A DNA stretch of 64,000 bases from Ciceribacter thiooxidans. Lineage in GTDB: Bacteria > Pseudomonadota > Alphaproteobacteria > Rhizobiales > Rhizobiaceae. A program made the position numbers and the translations under genes. How positions within the stretch are numbered: the stretch's first letter is position 1; every line of letters begins with the position of its first letter. The stretch covers positions 1,002,501-1,066,500 of the forward strand of contig NZ_CP059896.1 of NCBI RefSeq assembly GCF_014126615.1, written 5' to 3'. Below, in pieces: positions 30,236 through 39,281 of the stretch. The notes beneath the pieces were generated by a model. The model did not search any database, had not been told where the DNA came from, and saw only the letters and a program-made list of their open reading frames with translations.

Positions 30236-30325
30236 GGAACGCCCTTTCGGGTTGCGCGTTCCGGACGGCTCGCGTAACGGTGACGCTGTCCGCCGCTTGC
30301 CAGATTTCCTGCAAGCGGCTTTTTT
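30236..30325 (+). ncRNA. Compact three-hairpin RNA ending in an intrinsic terminator, just upstream of the MATE gene
   Basis: Three hairpins abut without linker. H1 is 30236-30262 (7-bp stem GGAACGC/GCGTTCC with an inner CCC/GGG), H2 is 30263-30291 (7-bp stem with one G-U) and H3 is 30292-30319 (perfect 9-bp GCCGCTTGC/GCAAGCGGC, 10-nt loop) followed by six T. The terminator ends 17 bases before the MATE start codon. Either this is a transcription attenuator or riboswitch in the leader of the exporter gene, or an independent small RNA transcribed from the 30154-30235 interval. It resembles no riboswitch consensus I know. Confidence 0.6.
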
Positions 30326-30342
30326 CGTCCAGGGTTCTGAAC

Positions 30343-31740
30343 ATGTCCACGCAAACCGCAGTTCGGCCGGTCGGCTCTTCCAACAGCTGGGGCGCGCATA
30401 TCCGCGCAACGCTGGCGCTCGGGATCCCGCTGATCGGTGCGCAGCTCGCCCAGCTCGGCATCCACACGACCGACGTCGTCATCGTCGGGCAACTGGGTGC
30501 GCAGTCGCTGGCGGCAATGGTTCTTGCCGGCCAGTTCTTCTTCACCATCTTCATCTTCGGTTCGGGGCTGTCGATTGCGGTCGTGCCGATGGTGGCGCAG
30601 GCCTATGGCCGCGGTGACGTGGTCTCGGTCCGCCGTTCGCTGCGTATGGGCATGTGGGCGTCGATTGCCTATTCTGTTCTGACCATGCCGCTCTTCCTCA
30701 ATGCCGAACGCATCCTGCTCGCGCTCGGCCAGAAGCCCGAAGTCGCGGCGCTGACAGCCGGCTATGTGATGATCGTCCAGTTGGGCCTGCTGCCGGCACT
30801 GCTCTTCGCCGTGCTGCGGGCGCTCGTCAGCGCCATCGGCCGAGCGGGGATCGTGCTCTACGTGACGCTCGGCGTTCTGCTGATGAACGGCGTGCTGGCC
30901 TATGGCCTCGTGCTCGGTCACTTCGGCCTTCCGGCGCTCGGCATGACGGGGGCTGCGATCGTCGCCGTCTGCGTGCAGTGGGCGAGCTTCCTCGCCATGG
31001 TCGTCTACATACAGACCCGCGAGCAGACCCGCAGGTACGAGCTCTTCGTCCGCTTCTGGCGGCCGGACTGGCACGCGCTCTGGGAAGTCGTCCACCTCGG
31101 CCTGCCGATCAGCGTGACCGTTCTCGCCGAGGTGAGCCTTTTCACCGCCGCCTCGCTGCTGATGGGGCGGATCGGCACGATCGAGCTCGCCGCGCACGGG
31201 ATTGCCCTCCAGCTCGCTTCCATCGCCTTCATGATCCCGCTTGGCCTCTCGCAGGCGGCCACCGTCAGGATCGGTGTCGCCCATGGTCGCGGCGATTATG
31301 CCGAGCTCGTGCGCGCGGCGATCGCTGTCCTCGCCATCGCAAGTGTGATCGCGATCGCCGGCGGCATCCTGTTCTTCTCGTTGCCGCGGGTGCTCAGCAG
31401 CATCTTCATCGACACCCGCAAGCCCGAGGCGCCGGCCGTGCTCGATTTTGCCACGCACCTCGTCGTGGTCGCCGGCATCTTCCAGCTCGTCGACGGGCTG
31501 CAGGCGATCGCAAGCGGCCTGCTGCGCGGGCTGAAGGATGCGCGCGTGCCGATGGTCATGGCGCTCATCGCCTATTGGCCGATCGGCTTCTTCCTTGCCT
31601 GGCTGATGGCCTTCCCGCTCGGGCTCGGCGGGGTCGGCATCTGGCTCGGCTTCCTCGTCGGGCTCGGCAGTGCCTCGTTCCTGCTTTGCGCCCGCTTTTA
31701 TCTCAGGGTGCGTTACGAAATGCGAACGGCCCGGCAGTGA
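30343..31740 (+). CDS. MATE-family multidrug/metabolite exporter (NorM-like)
   Basis: This 465-residue, 12-helix inner-membrane antiporter has two pseudo-symmetrical bundles (a GIPLIGAQLAQLGIHTTDVVIVG start and the second-half GLPISVTVLAEVSLFTAASLLMG). It exports cationic drugs or metabolites with Na+ or H+. Start ATG 30343 follows AGGGTTCTGAAC; an earlier in-frame start at 30280 lies inside the hairpin RNA. The terminator hairpin immediately upstream suggests expression is controlled by premature termination. A hairpin (31726-31752) spans its stop codon. Confidence 0.9.
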   Translation: MSTQTAVRPVGSSNSWGAHIRATLALGIPLIGAQLAQLGIHTTDVVIVGQLGAQSLAAMVLAGQFFFTIFIFGSGLSIAVVPMVAQAYGRGDVVSVRRSLRMGMWASIAYSVLTMPLFLNAERILLALGQKPEVAALTAGYVMIVQLGLLPALLFAVLRALVSAIGRAGIVLYVTLGVLLMNGVLAYGLVLGHFGLPALGMTGAAIVAVCVQWASFLAMVVYIQTREQTRRYELFVRFWRPDWHALWEVVHLGLPISVTVLAEVSLFTAASLLMGRIGTIELAAHGIALQLASIAFMIPLGLSQAATVRIGVAHGRGDYAELVRAAIAVLAIASVIAIAGGILFFSLPRVLSSIFIDTRKPEAPAVLDFATHLVVVAGIFQLVDGLQAIASGLLRGLKDARVPMVMALIAYWPIGFFLAWLMAFPLGLGGVGIWLGFLVGLGSASFLLCARFYLRVRYEMRTARQ

Positions 31741-31752
31741 TTGCCGGGCCGT
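31726..31752. terminator. Hairpin over the MATE stop codon
   Basis: A perfect 11-bp stem (31726-31736 with 31742-31752) has a loop holding the TGA. No T tract follows, so it is a weak terminator or 3'-end stabiliser between the convergent MATE and carA genes. Confidence 0.45.
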
Positions 31753-31781
31753 CGAAATGATCCGCTAATAAGAGAGTCCGA

Positions 31782-32987
31782 TCAGCGCTCTGCGAGCGCC
31801 ATCTCGCCCTTTCTCTCGCGCACCATGTTCATGAAGCGGCGGAAGAGATAGTGGCTGTCCTGCGGGCCGGGCGAGGCTTCCGGGTGATGCTGGACCGAAA
31901 AGACCGGCTTGCCGACGAGCCGCAGGCCGCAATTCGAGCCGTCGAAGAGCGAAACGTGAGTCTCCTCAACGCCTTCCGGCAGCGACTTCGAGTCGACCGC
32001 GAAACCGTGGTTCATCGAGACGATCTCGACCTTGCCGGTGGTGAAGTCCTTCACCGGATGGTTGGCGCCGTGGTGGCCCTGGTGCATCTTCTCGGTCGTG
32101 CCGCCGAGTGCCAGCGCCAGCATCTGGTGACCGAGGCAGATGCCGAAGACCGGCAGGCCGCTGTCGATGAGCTTGCGGATGACCGGCGCGGCATAGACGC
32201 CGGTCGCGGCCGGGTCTCCCGGGCCGTTCGAGAGGAAGACGCCGTCGGGATTGAGCGAAAGGATGTCTTCGGCGCTGGTCGTCGCCGGTACCACCGTCAC
32301 CTTCGCGTCGAGCCCGGCGAAGAGGCGCAGGATGTTGCGCTTCACGCCGTAGTCGACACAGACGACGTGGTATTTCGCATCCTTTGCGCCGAGCGTGCCG
32401 AAGCCCTTGTTCCAGACCCAGGGGGTTTCCGTCCAGACCGAGGACTGGCCGGAGGTCGCGACCTTGGCGAGGTCGAGACCTTCGAGGCCGCTCCAGGCTT
32501 TCGCTTCCGCCTTCAGCGTCTCGATATCGAAGACGCCGGCAGGGTCATGGGCGATCACCGCGTTCGGGGCGCCGTTCTCGCGGATCCAGGCCGTCAGCGC
32601 GCGGGTGTCGACGCCGCAGAGGCCGATGATGCCGCGGGCCTTCAGCCAGGCGTCGAGGTGCTGGGCGGCGCGGTAGTTCGAGGGATCGGTGATGTCGGCC
32701 TTGAAGATCACGCCGACGGCGCCGTGACGGGCGGCAGGCGTCAGGTCTTCGATGTCTTCCGCATTGGTGCCGACATTGCCGACATGCGGGAAGGTGAAGG
32801 TGACGATCTGGCCGAGATAGGACGGATCTGTGAGGATCTCCTCGTAACCGGTTAGCGCAGTGTTGAAGCAGACCTCCGCCTGCACCTTACCCGTCGCGCC
32901 GATCCCACGGCCTTCGATCACGGTCCCGTCGGCGAGAACGAGAAGGGCGGTTGGCTTGCGGGTGGTCCAGAGGGCTGTCGCGGTCAT
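31782..32987 (-). CDS. carA: Carbamoyl-phosphate synthase small subunit (glutaminase)
   Basis: This 401-residue subunit hydrolyses glutamine and feeds ammonia to CarB. It has an N-terminal CPSase_sm domain (ATGKVQAEVCFNTALTGYEE) and a C-terminal class I amidotransferase domain with nucleophile Cys284 (GICLGHQ), His368 and Glu370 (QHHPE). ATG 32987 has AAGGAA upstream. Its partner carB is on the same strand but about 6.4 kb further along, with other genes between, so the subunits are separate transcription units here, as in other Rhizobiaceae. Confidence 0.97.
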   Translation of the reverse strand: MTATALWTTRKPTALLVLADGTVIEGRGIGATGKVQAEVCFNTALTGYEEILTDPSYLGQIVTFTFPHVGNVGTNAEDIEDLTPAARHGAVGVIFKADITDPSNYRAAQHLDAWLKARGIIGLCGVDTRALTAWIRENGAPNAVIAHDPAGVFDIETLKAEAKAWSGLEGLDLAKVATSGQSSVWTETPWVWNKGFGTLGAKDAKYHVVCVDYGVKRNILRLFAGLDAKVTVVPATTSAEDILSLNPDGVFLSNGPGDPAATGVYAAPVIRKLIDSGLPVFGICLGHQMLALALGGTTEKMHQGHHGANHPVKDFTTGKVEIVSMNHGFAVDSKSLPEGVEETHVSLFDGSNCGLRLVGKPVFSVQHHPEASPGPQDSHYLFRRFMNMVRERKGEMALAER

Positions 32988-33314
32988 ATTCCGTTCCTTG
33001 GTTTAGCCGTCTGCCCCCGGTTCCCTTGAAGAACCGGCTGACAGTGGCCATCTTCTGTCGCAGATCGAGGCTGCGCGGCAATGCGCGCTTGAAGCCCTGA
33101 TTACATTTTCGTGCAGGTGCCGGAAAATAGACGGATCGCTCCGCCAGGTCAATTCTTCACTGTGGAAACCGTGGAATTAACGTCCATCGGATTCAACGGC
33201 TTGTCTAATTGATTTGCCTGGGCGGGCGGCACTGGCTATTACTGCGGGTCAATTGACAAGGAAAAGCCACAATCGACCCTGCCGGCCCAACGGCTTTTTC
33301 GCGGAGAAAAGAAC
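32988..33314. other. carA/yqeY divergent promoter region
   Basis: This 327-base region holds promoters for carA (leftward) and yqeY (rightward). A 7-bp hairpin (33017-33037, CCGGTTC/GAACCGG) lies about 30 nt upstream of the carA start in its leader; it has no T tract, so it is not a terminator. I see no gene or recognised riboswitch. Confidence 0.5.
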
Positions 33315-33767
33315 ATGATGCGAGACGTGCTCGCCAATTCCCTCAAGGATGCCCTGAAGGCCAAGGATACGTGCCGGACGTCGACGTTGCGACTGATCCA
33401 GGCTGCGATCAAGGACCGGGACATCGCCAATCGCGGACTGGGCAAGGACCCGGTCAGCGACGACGAAATCATGCAGATCCTCGTCAAGATGATCAAGCAG
33501 CGGGACGAATCCGCCCGCATCTACGAAGAGAACGGACGTCCGGAACTCGCCGCCCAGGAGCGCGAGGAAATCGGCGTCATCAAGAGCTTCATGCCCGAGC
33601 AGTTGCCCGAGGAAAAGGTGCGCGAGCTCTGCGCCTCCGTCATCACGGAGACCGGCGCGCAGGGCCTGCGCGACATGGGCAAGTGCATGAATGCTCTCAA
33701 GGAGCGTTATCCCGGCAAGATGGACTTCGCCAAGGCCTCCGGCGTCGTCAAGGACCTGCTGAAGTAA
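33315..33767 (+). CDS. GatB/YqeY domain protein
   Basis: This 150-residue soluble helical protein belongs to the YqeY family, which shares the tail domain of GatB/aspartyl-tRNA amidotransferase and may bind tRNA. It shows the family segments LRLIQAAIKDRDI, KQRDESARIYEENGRPELA and IKSFMPEQLPEE. It has the GCGGAG Shine-Dalgarno. It lies next to dnaG and rpoD as in many alphaproteobacteria, so it may be part of the housekeeping neighbourhood. Function is not established. Confidence 0.92.
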   Translation: MMRDVLANSLKDALKAKDTCRTSTLRLIQAAIKDRDIANRGLGKDPVSDDEIMQILVKMIKQRDESARIYEENGRPELAAQEREEIGVIKSFMPEQLPEEKVRELCASVITETGAQGLRDMGKCMNALKERYPGKMDFAKASGVVKDLLK

Positions 33768-33795
33768 ACAGCGCCATTTTGAAACGGACTGCTGC

Positions 33796-33819
33796 AACTC
33801 CGCCTTCGGGCGGAGTTTT
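33796..33819. terminator. Bidirectional intrinsic terminator between yqeY and brnA
   Basis: A 9-bp stem (33796-33804 with 33809-33817) has a TTCG tetraloop with AA before and TTTT after. It serves yqeY on the plus strand and can end brnA (stop at 33824) only weakly on the minus strand. Confidence 0.85.
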
Positions 33820-33823
33820 GCGT

Positions 33824-34156
33824 TCAGCGCTTCGAGCGTTTCTGCTCGGTCACGAAATGGCGCAGGACCGCGTTGATGCGCGTCTGGTAGCCTTTTCCGG
33901 TCGCCTTGAAGAAATCGACGATATCCTCGTCGAGCCGGATCGAGATCGCCGTCTTCTGTTGCGGGGTGACGGCTACCGCCTTCGACCAGTCGATGTCGAT
34001 CAGGTCCTGCCAGTCGGGGTCGTCACGCATCGCCGCGACGATGTCCTCGTCGGTCATCGCGTCGACGCGTTTCCAGTCGGTGCGGCTCTTTTCGCCCCTT
34101 GCCCGCTTGCGCAGTATGTCGTCACGGGTAACGCGCGTAATATTCTCGTTGCTCAT
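33824..34156 (-). CDS. brnA: BrnA-type antitoxin
   Basis: This 110-residue antitoxin of the BrnT/BrnA type II system has a disordered, charged N-terminus that wraps the toxin and a C-terminal ribbon-helix-helix DNA-binding part (TAISIRLDEDIVDFFKATGKGYQTRINAVLR, in pieces). BrnA neutralises BrnT and represses the operon. It overlaps the end of brnT by 35 bases, the usual toxin-first order. The Trp-rich DPDWQDLIDIDWSK segment is also typical. Confidence 0.9.
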   Translation of the reverse strand: MSNENITRVTRDDILRKRARGEKSRTDWKRVDAMTDEDIVAAMRDDPDWQDLIDIDWSKAVAVTPQQKTAISIRLDEDIVDFFKATGKGYQTRINAVLRHFVTEQKRSKR

Positions 34157-34412
34157 TTGGTCGTGCGACGCGAGCTGAAATTATCCGGCAGATATCGCCC
34201 CTCATCGTGTAGACCACGGCGATCAGGCGCAAGTCATCCGGGCAAATTGCAACCGTGCGTCTCTCTCCACTTCTATCGGAAGGATACTCGACGCGCGGCA
34301 AGGCCAAAGCCAATACCGCGTCTTCGAAATCAATCCCGTGTTTCTCTATATTCCTCAGCCGTTTGCCTTCGTCCCATTCGAAGCGGGAGAAGTCTGGTTG
34401 AGAGACATCCAT
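34122..34412 (-). CDS. brnT: BrnT-type ribonuclease toxin
   Basis: This is a 96-residue toxin of the BrnT (RelE-like fold) family: FEWDEGKRLRNIEKHGIDFEDAV is the hallmark start, then RVEYPSDRSGERRTVA, and SARVARPNEQREYYARY at the end. It cleaves RNA and halts growth when BrnA is lost. It is first in the operon; AAGGAAG lies 8 bases upstream. It sits immediately upstream of, and divergent from, dnaG. Confidence 0.92.
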   Translation of the reverse strand: MDVSQPDFSRFEWDEGKRLRNIEKHGIDFEDAVLALALPRVEYPSDRSGERRTVAICPDDLRLIAVVYTMRGDICRIISARVARPNEQREYYARYP

Positions 34413-34518
34413 AAGGTACCGCTTCCTTCAGGACGAAAGAGGTTGGATTCAAGTTTCGTCCGTTCGGCCCACGAGCTTTCTGGTCGTCGAGGTGTCGACA
34501 AAGACCAAGTCGACAAAA

Positions 34519-34530
34519 TTGTATATACAA
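34519..34530. promoter_or_regulatory. Palindrome in the brnT/dnaG intergenic region, candidate BrnA operator
   Basis: TTGTATATACAA is a perfect 12-bp palindrome about 107 bp upstream of brnT and 105 bp upstream of dnaG. BrnA-type repressors bind palindromic sites in their promoter; assignment here is inferred from position. Confidence 0.4.
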
Positions 34531-34634
34531 ACGTAAGTACAGTCAACGGCTGTGAATAACGGGTATGGATCGTCGGCGCGATGGTATTTGCCGTGCGGGG
34601 GGCCTATATGGATGGATCGACCCCGAGGACATTC

Positions 34635-36638
34635 ATGCGCTTTTCCCAACCCTTTCTCGACGAGATCCGCGACCGCGTTCCGATTTCGGCGGTGATCGGC
34701 CGGCGTGTGTCCTGGGACCGCAAAAAGACCAATGTCTCACGCGGCGACTACTGGGCCTGCTGCCCCTTCCACGGGGAGAAGTCGCCGAGCTTCCACTGTG
34801 AGGACCGCAAGGGGCGCTATCACTGCTTCGGCTGCGGCGTTACCGGCGACCATTTCCGCTTCCTCACCGATCTCGAAGGCCTGAGTTTTCCGGAGGCGGT
34901 CCAGCAGATCGCCGACATGGCGGGCGTACCGATGCCGGCGCCCGATCCGCAGGCCGAGCGGCGCGAGAAGGAGCGCACGACGCTCCTCGACGTCATGGAG
35001 ATGGCGACCGTCTTCTTCCAGGAGCAGTTGCAGACGGCGAACGGCGCAAGGGCGCGGGCCTATCTGCGCGAGCGCGGCCTTTCCGGGCGAACGATCGAGA
35101 CCTTTCGCCTCGGCTATGCGCCGGAGAGCCGCAACGCGCTCAAGGAACATCTCGCCGGCAAGGGCGTGCCGAAAGAGCAGATCGAAGCCTGCGGGCTGGT
35201 ACGCCACGGCGACGACATTCCCGTCTCCTACGATTATTTCCGCGACCGCATCATGTTTCCGATCCTGTCGTCGCGCGACAAGGTCATCGCCTTCGGCGGC
35301 CGCGCGATGGCGCCGGATGCGCTGGCGAAATACATGAACTCGCCGGAGACGGAACTCTTCCACAAGGGCAACGTGCTCTACAACTTTTCCCGCGCGAGAC
35401 GGTCGATCCAGGGGGCGGGTGGCGCCGACACCATCATCGCGGTGGAAGGCTACATGGACGTCATCGCGCTCGCCCAGGCGGGTGTGGCGAATGCCGTCGC
35501 GCCGCTCGGCACGGCGCTCACCGAAAACCAGCTCGACCTCATGTGGAAGATGACGCCGGTTCCGGTGCTCTGCTTCGACGGTGACGGTGCGGGCCAGCGC
35601 GCCGCCTTCCGCGCCGTCGATCTCGCGCTTCCGCATCTGAAACCCGGTCGCTCCGTCCGCTTCGCGCTGCTTCCGGACGGCAAGGACCCGGACGATCTCG
35701 TGAAGCACGAGGGCCGGGCGCCCTTCGACAAGGTGCTCACCGAGGCGCGCCCTCTCGCCGACATGGTGTGGCGGCGCGAGGCCGGGGGCGGCGGCTTCGA
35801 CACGCCGGAAAAGCGCGCCGAACTCGAGGCGCGACTGAAGCAGGTGGTGTCCGTCATCGCCGACGAGAGCGTCCGGCGTCACTACCAGCAGGACGTTCGC
35901 GACCGCCTCAACACCTTCTTCCAATCGAGCGCGCCGGCCGGACGCGGCGACCGCCGCGGCGGTTTCGAGCGCGGGCAGCGGCAGGGACAGGGACAGGGAC
36001 AAGGCAGGGGCGGGGCTCCGGGTCAGGGCTATGGCCAGCGTGGCGCGGCGGTTTCCGACCGGCTGGCGCGCTCGGGCATGGTCAAGGGGCGCTCCGACCA
36101 GCCGACGCTTCGTGAGAGCGTGCTGGCGCTCACCGTCGTCAACCATCCACAGATACTGCAGGACGATTACGACGAGGTCGCCCATATCGAATACGAGAAC
36201 CGCGACCTGCAGCGCCTCTGGTCGGCGCTCCTGACCGCGGCGGCGGGGGCCGGCGCGCATCTCGATCGCGACCATCTCGTCACAAGGCTCGACGAGCAGG
36301 GTTTTTCCGAGCTCATCCGCAGCCTCGACCAGCAGATCCGGAATGCGCGGCTCTGGACGGCGACCGAGATCGCCGCCGGCGAGGATGCGCGCGAGGGCTA
36401 TCACCAGGCACTGTCGCTGCACAAGCGCGCGCGGGCGTTGAAGAAGCAGAGGCTCGAACTCGAGCGCGAGATCGCCGACGCGACGGAGGCCGAGGATGCC
36501 GACCGCATCGACCAGCTGATCGGCGCGCTGCATCAGGTGCAGCTCGAGATCACCCGCATGGAAAACCAGGAGGCGATTGTCGACGGTTTCGGCGTGATGT
36601 CGGGGCGCGTGAAAGGTGCGGCGACGGGGCACCACTGA
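34635..36638 (+). CDS. dnaG: DNA primase
   Basis: This 667-residue primase makes RNA primers for replication. The N-terminal CHC2 zinc finger is C43-x2-H46-x17-C64-x2-C67, identical in spacing to E. coli. The central TOPRIM core has VEGYMDVIALAQAG and CFDGDGAGQRA, followed by a C-terminal DnaB-interacting helical domain. Between them is a Gly/Gln/Arg-rich flexible linker built on short CAGGGA repeats near 35982-35999. ATG 34635 has GAGGAC upstream; the ORF from 34581 is an extension. It precedes rpoD, forming the macromolecular synthesis cluster. Confidence 0.97.
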   Translation: MRFSQPFLDEIRDRVPISAVIGRRVSWDRKKTNVSRGDYWACCPFHGEKSPSFHCEDRKGRYHCFGCGVTGDHFRFLTDLEGLSFPEAVQQIADMAGVPMPAPDPQAERREKERTTLLDVMEMATVFFQEQLQTANGARARAYLRERGLSGRTIETFRLGYAPESRNALKEHLAGKGVPKEQIEACGLVRHGDDIPVSYDYFRDRIMFPILSSRDKVIAFGGRAMAPDALAKYMNSPETELFHKGNVLYNFSRARRSIQGAGGADTIIAVEGYMDVIALAQAGVANAVAPLGTALTENQLDLMWKMTPVPVLCFDGDGAGQRAAFRAVDLALPHLKPGRSVRFALLPDGKDPDDLVKHEGRAPFDKVLTEARPLADMVWRREAGGGGFDTPEKRAELEARLKQVVSVIADESVRRHYQQDVRDRLNTFFQSSAPAGRGDRRGGFERGQRQGQGQGQGRGGAPGQGYGQRGAAVSDRLARSGMVKGRSDQPTLRESVLALTVVNHPQILQDDYDEVAHIEYENRDLQRLWSALLTAAAGAGAHLDRDHLVTRLDEQGFSELIRSLDQQIRNARLWTATEIAAGEDAREGYHQALSLHKRARALKKQRLELEREIADATEAEDADRIDQLIGALHQVQLEITRMENQEAIVDGFGVMSGRVKGAATGHH

Positions 36639-37038
36639 CCATTGCCGCAAACATCGGCGGGTGCGGCTTTCCCCCTTGTCTTCCGCGGTTTCGATCCTAC
36701 ATCTGCGGTAACAAACGAGGACGATGGCTCGTAGCCGTGGTTTTTCTCCAATTTTCCTGGGTATTGATGCCTGGAGAGCTTGACGCCGGGAAAATTTGTG
36801 GGAATCACCAGAACAGGCATTTGTAGGTGAATTGGATCAGGGCGGATCTATATTACCATGTGCGGTCATTCGAAAGCGCAAGTGTGCGGCGTGGCCGTTG
36901 GTACTCCCGTAGTTAATCGGGGATTAAAGATCACTCCGTTAGGTCAGTGACTGTGATTCGCGGCGGACAGGGCACCGTTCGAGCCCGTCCGCGTGGCGTC
37001 ACGTGATAATGACAGCGTCAGGGAAAGCGACGAGATAA
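36639..37038. other. dnaG-rpoD intergenic region with candidate heat-shock-like promoter
   Basis: This 400-base region has no gene. A weak hairpin (36644-36649 with 36662-36667, then TTT) may end dnaG. CTTG (36675-36678), 18 bases, then CTACAT (36697-36702) resembles the alphaproteobacterial RpoH consensus CTTG-N18-CNTATNT. rpoD starts at 37039 after an AGGGAAAGCGACGAG stretch. Confidence 0.4.
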
Positions 37039-39081
37039 ATGGCAACCAAAGTCAAAGAAAACGAAGAAGCCGACAGCGAACGCGACGTTTCGACGGACGG
37101 TCCGCTTCTCGACCTTTCCGACGACGCGGTCAAGAAAATGATCAAGGCGGCGAAGAAGCGCGGCTACGTCACCATGGACGAGCTGAACTCGGTGCTGCCC
37201 TCGGAAGAAGTCACCTCGGAACAGATCGAAGACACCATGTCCATGCTTTCGGACATGGGCATCAACGTCATCGAGGACGAGGAGGCCGAAGAGGCCGCTT
37301 CCGACGACGATGACGGCGACGAAGCCGAGGAAGGTGGCGAACTGGCGCCGGCCGCCGGCACAGCGCTCGCGACAGCCAAGAAGAAAGAGCCGACCGACCG
37401 CACGGACGATCCGGTGCGCATGTACCTGCGCGAAATGGGCTCGGTCGAGCTTCTCTCGCGCGAGGGTGAAATCGCCATCGCCAAGCGCATCGAGGCTGGC
37501 CGCGAGACGATGATCGCGGGCCTCTGCGAAAGCCCGCTGACCTTCCAGGCGCTCATCATCTGGCGCGACGAGCTCAACGAAGGCACGACGCTGCTGCGCG
37601 AGATCATCGATCTCGAAACCACCTATTCCGGTCCCGAGGCCAAGGCTGCCCCGCAGTTCCAGAGCCCGGAAAAGATCGAAGCCGACCGCAAGGCGGCGGA
37701 AGAGAAGGAAAAAGCCAGGCGCAGCCGCTCGTCGAGCGAAGACGACATCACCAATGTCGGCGGCGAAGGCCTGCCGCCGGAGGAAGAGGAAGAAGACGAG
37801 GACGAGAGCAACCTGTCGCTGGCGGCGATGGAAGCCGAGCTGCGTCCGCAGGTCATGGAAACCCTCGACCTCATCGCCGACACCTACAAGAAGCTCCGGA
37901 AGCTGCAGGACCAGCAGGTGGAAGCCCGCCTTGCCTGCGCCGGCACGCTGTCTTCCGGCCAGGAGCGCCGCTACAAGGAACTCAAGGACCAGCTGATCAC
38001 GGCGGTGAAGTCGCTGTCGCTCAACCAGAACCGCATCGACGCGCTGGTCGAGCAGCTCTACGACATCAACAAGCGCCTCGTGCAGAACGAAGGCCGGCTG
38101 CTGCGCCTTGCCGAATCCTACGGCGTCAAGCGCGAGGCCTTCCTCGAACAGTATCAGGGCGCGGAGCTCGATCCGAACTGGATGAAGTCGATCGGCAATC
38201 TGGCGGCACGCGGCTGGAAGGAATTCGCCCGCGAGGAAAACCAGACGATCCGCGACATCCGCTCGGAGATCCAGAACCTCGCCCAGGAAACCGGTATCTC
38301 GATTTCGGAATTCCGCCGCATCGTGCACATGGTGCAGAAGGGCGAGCGTGAAGCGCGCATCGCCAAGAAGGAGATGGTGGAAGCCAACCTCCGTCTCGTC
38401 ATCTCGATCGCCAAGAAGTACACGAACCGCGGCTTGCAGTTCCTCGACCTCATTCAGGAAGGCAATATCGGCCTGATGAAGGCGGTCGACAAGTTCGAGT
38501 ACCGCCGCGGCTACAAGTTCTCGACCTATGCCACCTGGTGGATCAGGCAGGCGATCACCCGTTCGATCGCCGATCAGGCCCGCACGATCCGCATTCCGGT
38601 GCACATGATCGAGACGATCAACAAGATCGTCCGCACCTCGCGCCAGATGCTGCATGAGATCGGCCGCGAGCCGACGCCGGAGGAACTGGCCGAAAAGCTC
38701 GCGATGCCGCTCGAGAAGGTGCGCAAGGTCCTGAAGATCGCCAAGGAGCCGATCTCGCTCGAAACCCCGGTGGGTGACGAAGAAGATTCGCATCTCGGTG
38801 ACTTCATCGAGGACAAGAACGCGCTGCTGCCGATCGACGCCGCGATCCAGGCGAACCTGCGCGAGACGACGACCCGCGTCCTCGCCTCGCTGACGCCGCG
38901 CGAAGAACGCGTTCTGCGCATGCGCTTCGGCATCGGCATGAACACCGACCACACGCTCGAAGAAGTCGGCCAGCAGTTCTCGGTCACCCGCGAACGTATC
39001 CGCCAGATCGAAGCCAAGGCGCTCCGCAAGCTGAAGCATCCGAGCCGGAGCCGCAAGCTCAGAAGCTTCCTGGACAGCTGA
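37039..39081 (+). CDS. rpoD: RNA polymerase sigma factor RpoD (primary sigma)
   Basis: This 680-residue housekeeping sigma-70 has an acidic N-terminal region 1.1 (residues 1-110, followed by an Asp/Glu-rich stretch), a long non-conserved insert with coiled-coil charge patterns, and regions 2.1-2.4 ([39 protein letters not shown]). Region 3 follows, then the region 4 helix-turn-helix ([17 protein letters not shown]). It is highly conserved in rhizobia at this size. A strong terminator follows. It directs most transcription by binding -35/-10 elements. Confidence 0.98.
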   Translation: MATKVKENEEADSERDVSTDGPLLDLSDDAVKKMIKAAKKRGYVTMDELNSVLPSEEVTSEQIEDTMSMLSDMGINVIEDEEAEEAASDDDDGDEAEEGGELAPAAGTALATAKKKEPTDRTDDPVRMYLREMGSVELLSREGEIAIAKRIEAGRETMIAGLCESPLTFQALIIWRDELNEGTTLLREIIDLETTYSGPEAKAAPQFQSPEKIEADRKAAEEKEKARRSRSSSEDDITNVGGEGLPPEEEEEDEDESNLSLAAMEAELRPQVMETLDLIADTYKKLRKLQDQQVEARLACAGTLSSGQERRYKELKDQLITAVKSLSLNQNRIDALVEQLYDINKRLVQNEGRLLRLAESYGVKREAFLEQYQGAELDPNWMKSIGNLAARGWKEFAREENQTIRDIRSEIQNLAQETGISISEFRRIVHMVQKGEREARIAKKEMVEANLRLVISIAKKYTNRGLQFLDLIQEGNIGLMKAVDKFEYRRGYKFSTYATWWIRQAITRSIADQARTIRIPVHMIETINKIVRTSRQMLHEIGREPTPEELAEKLAMPLEKVRKVLKIAKEPISLETPVGDEEDSHLGDFIEDKNALLPIDAAIQANLRETTTRVLASLTPREERVLRMRFGIGMNTDHTLEEVGQQFSVTRERIRQIEAKALRKLKHPSRSRKLRSFLDS

Positions 39082-39106
39082 CCGTATCCGGAAGGCGATT
39101 ATTTGA

Positions 39107-39137
39107 AACCCGGTTTGCGAGAGCAAGCCGGGTTTTC
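39107..39137 (+). terminator. Intrinsic terminator of rpoD
   Basis: A 12-bp stem (39107-39118 with 39123-39134, one G-T pair) has a GAGA loop and is followed by TTTTCG. It lies 25 bases after the rpoD stop. Confidence 0.85.
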
Positions 39138-39281
39138 GCTTTGTGTACGCTTCGCGCGATCGTCCTATTCCCTTCCGGGGCATGAACGGCACCGTTGTTC
39201 GTCGGCGTACGTGGTGATTTCTCTCTCATCGGTGACGATTGCGGACTTTATCCCGTCTCCTTTCCGACTTACATGCTCTGC

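Noticed and set aside
32988..33314. Pyrimidine or arginine riboswitch in the carA leader
   Set aside because: Only a simple 7-bp hairpin without terminator or known conserved core.
35982..36010. CAGGGA direct repeats inside dnaG as a possible CRISPR or phase-variable tract
   Set aside because: Only three in-frame 6-bp units encoding a Gly/Gln linker; copy changes would not shift frame and no spacers exist.
34737..36650. 637-residue open frame antisense to dnaG
   Set aside because: Shadow frame; its codon pattern mirrors dnaG third positions.
37018..39192. 724-residue open frame antisense to rpoD
   Set aside because: Shadow of rpoD, spans its terminator, and shows no family pattern.
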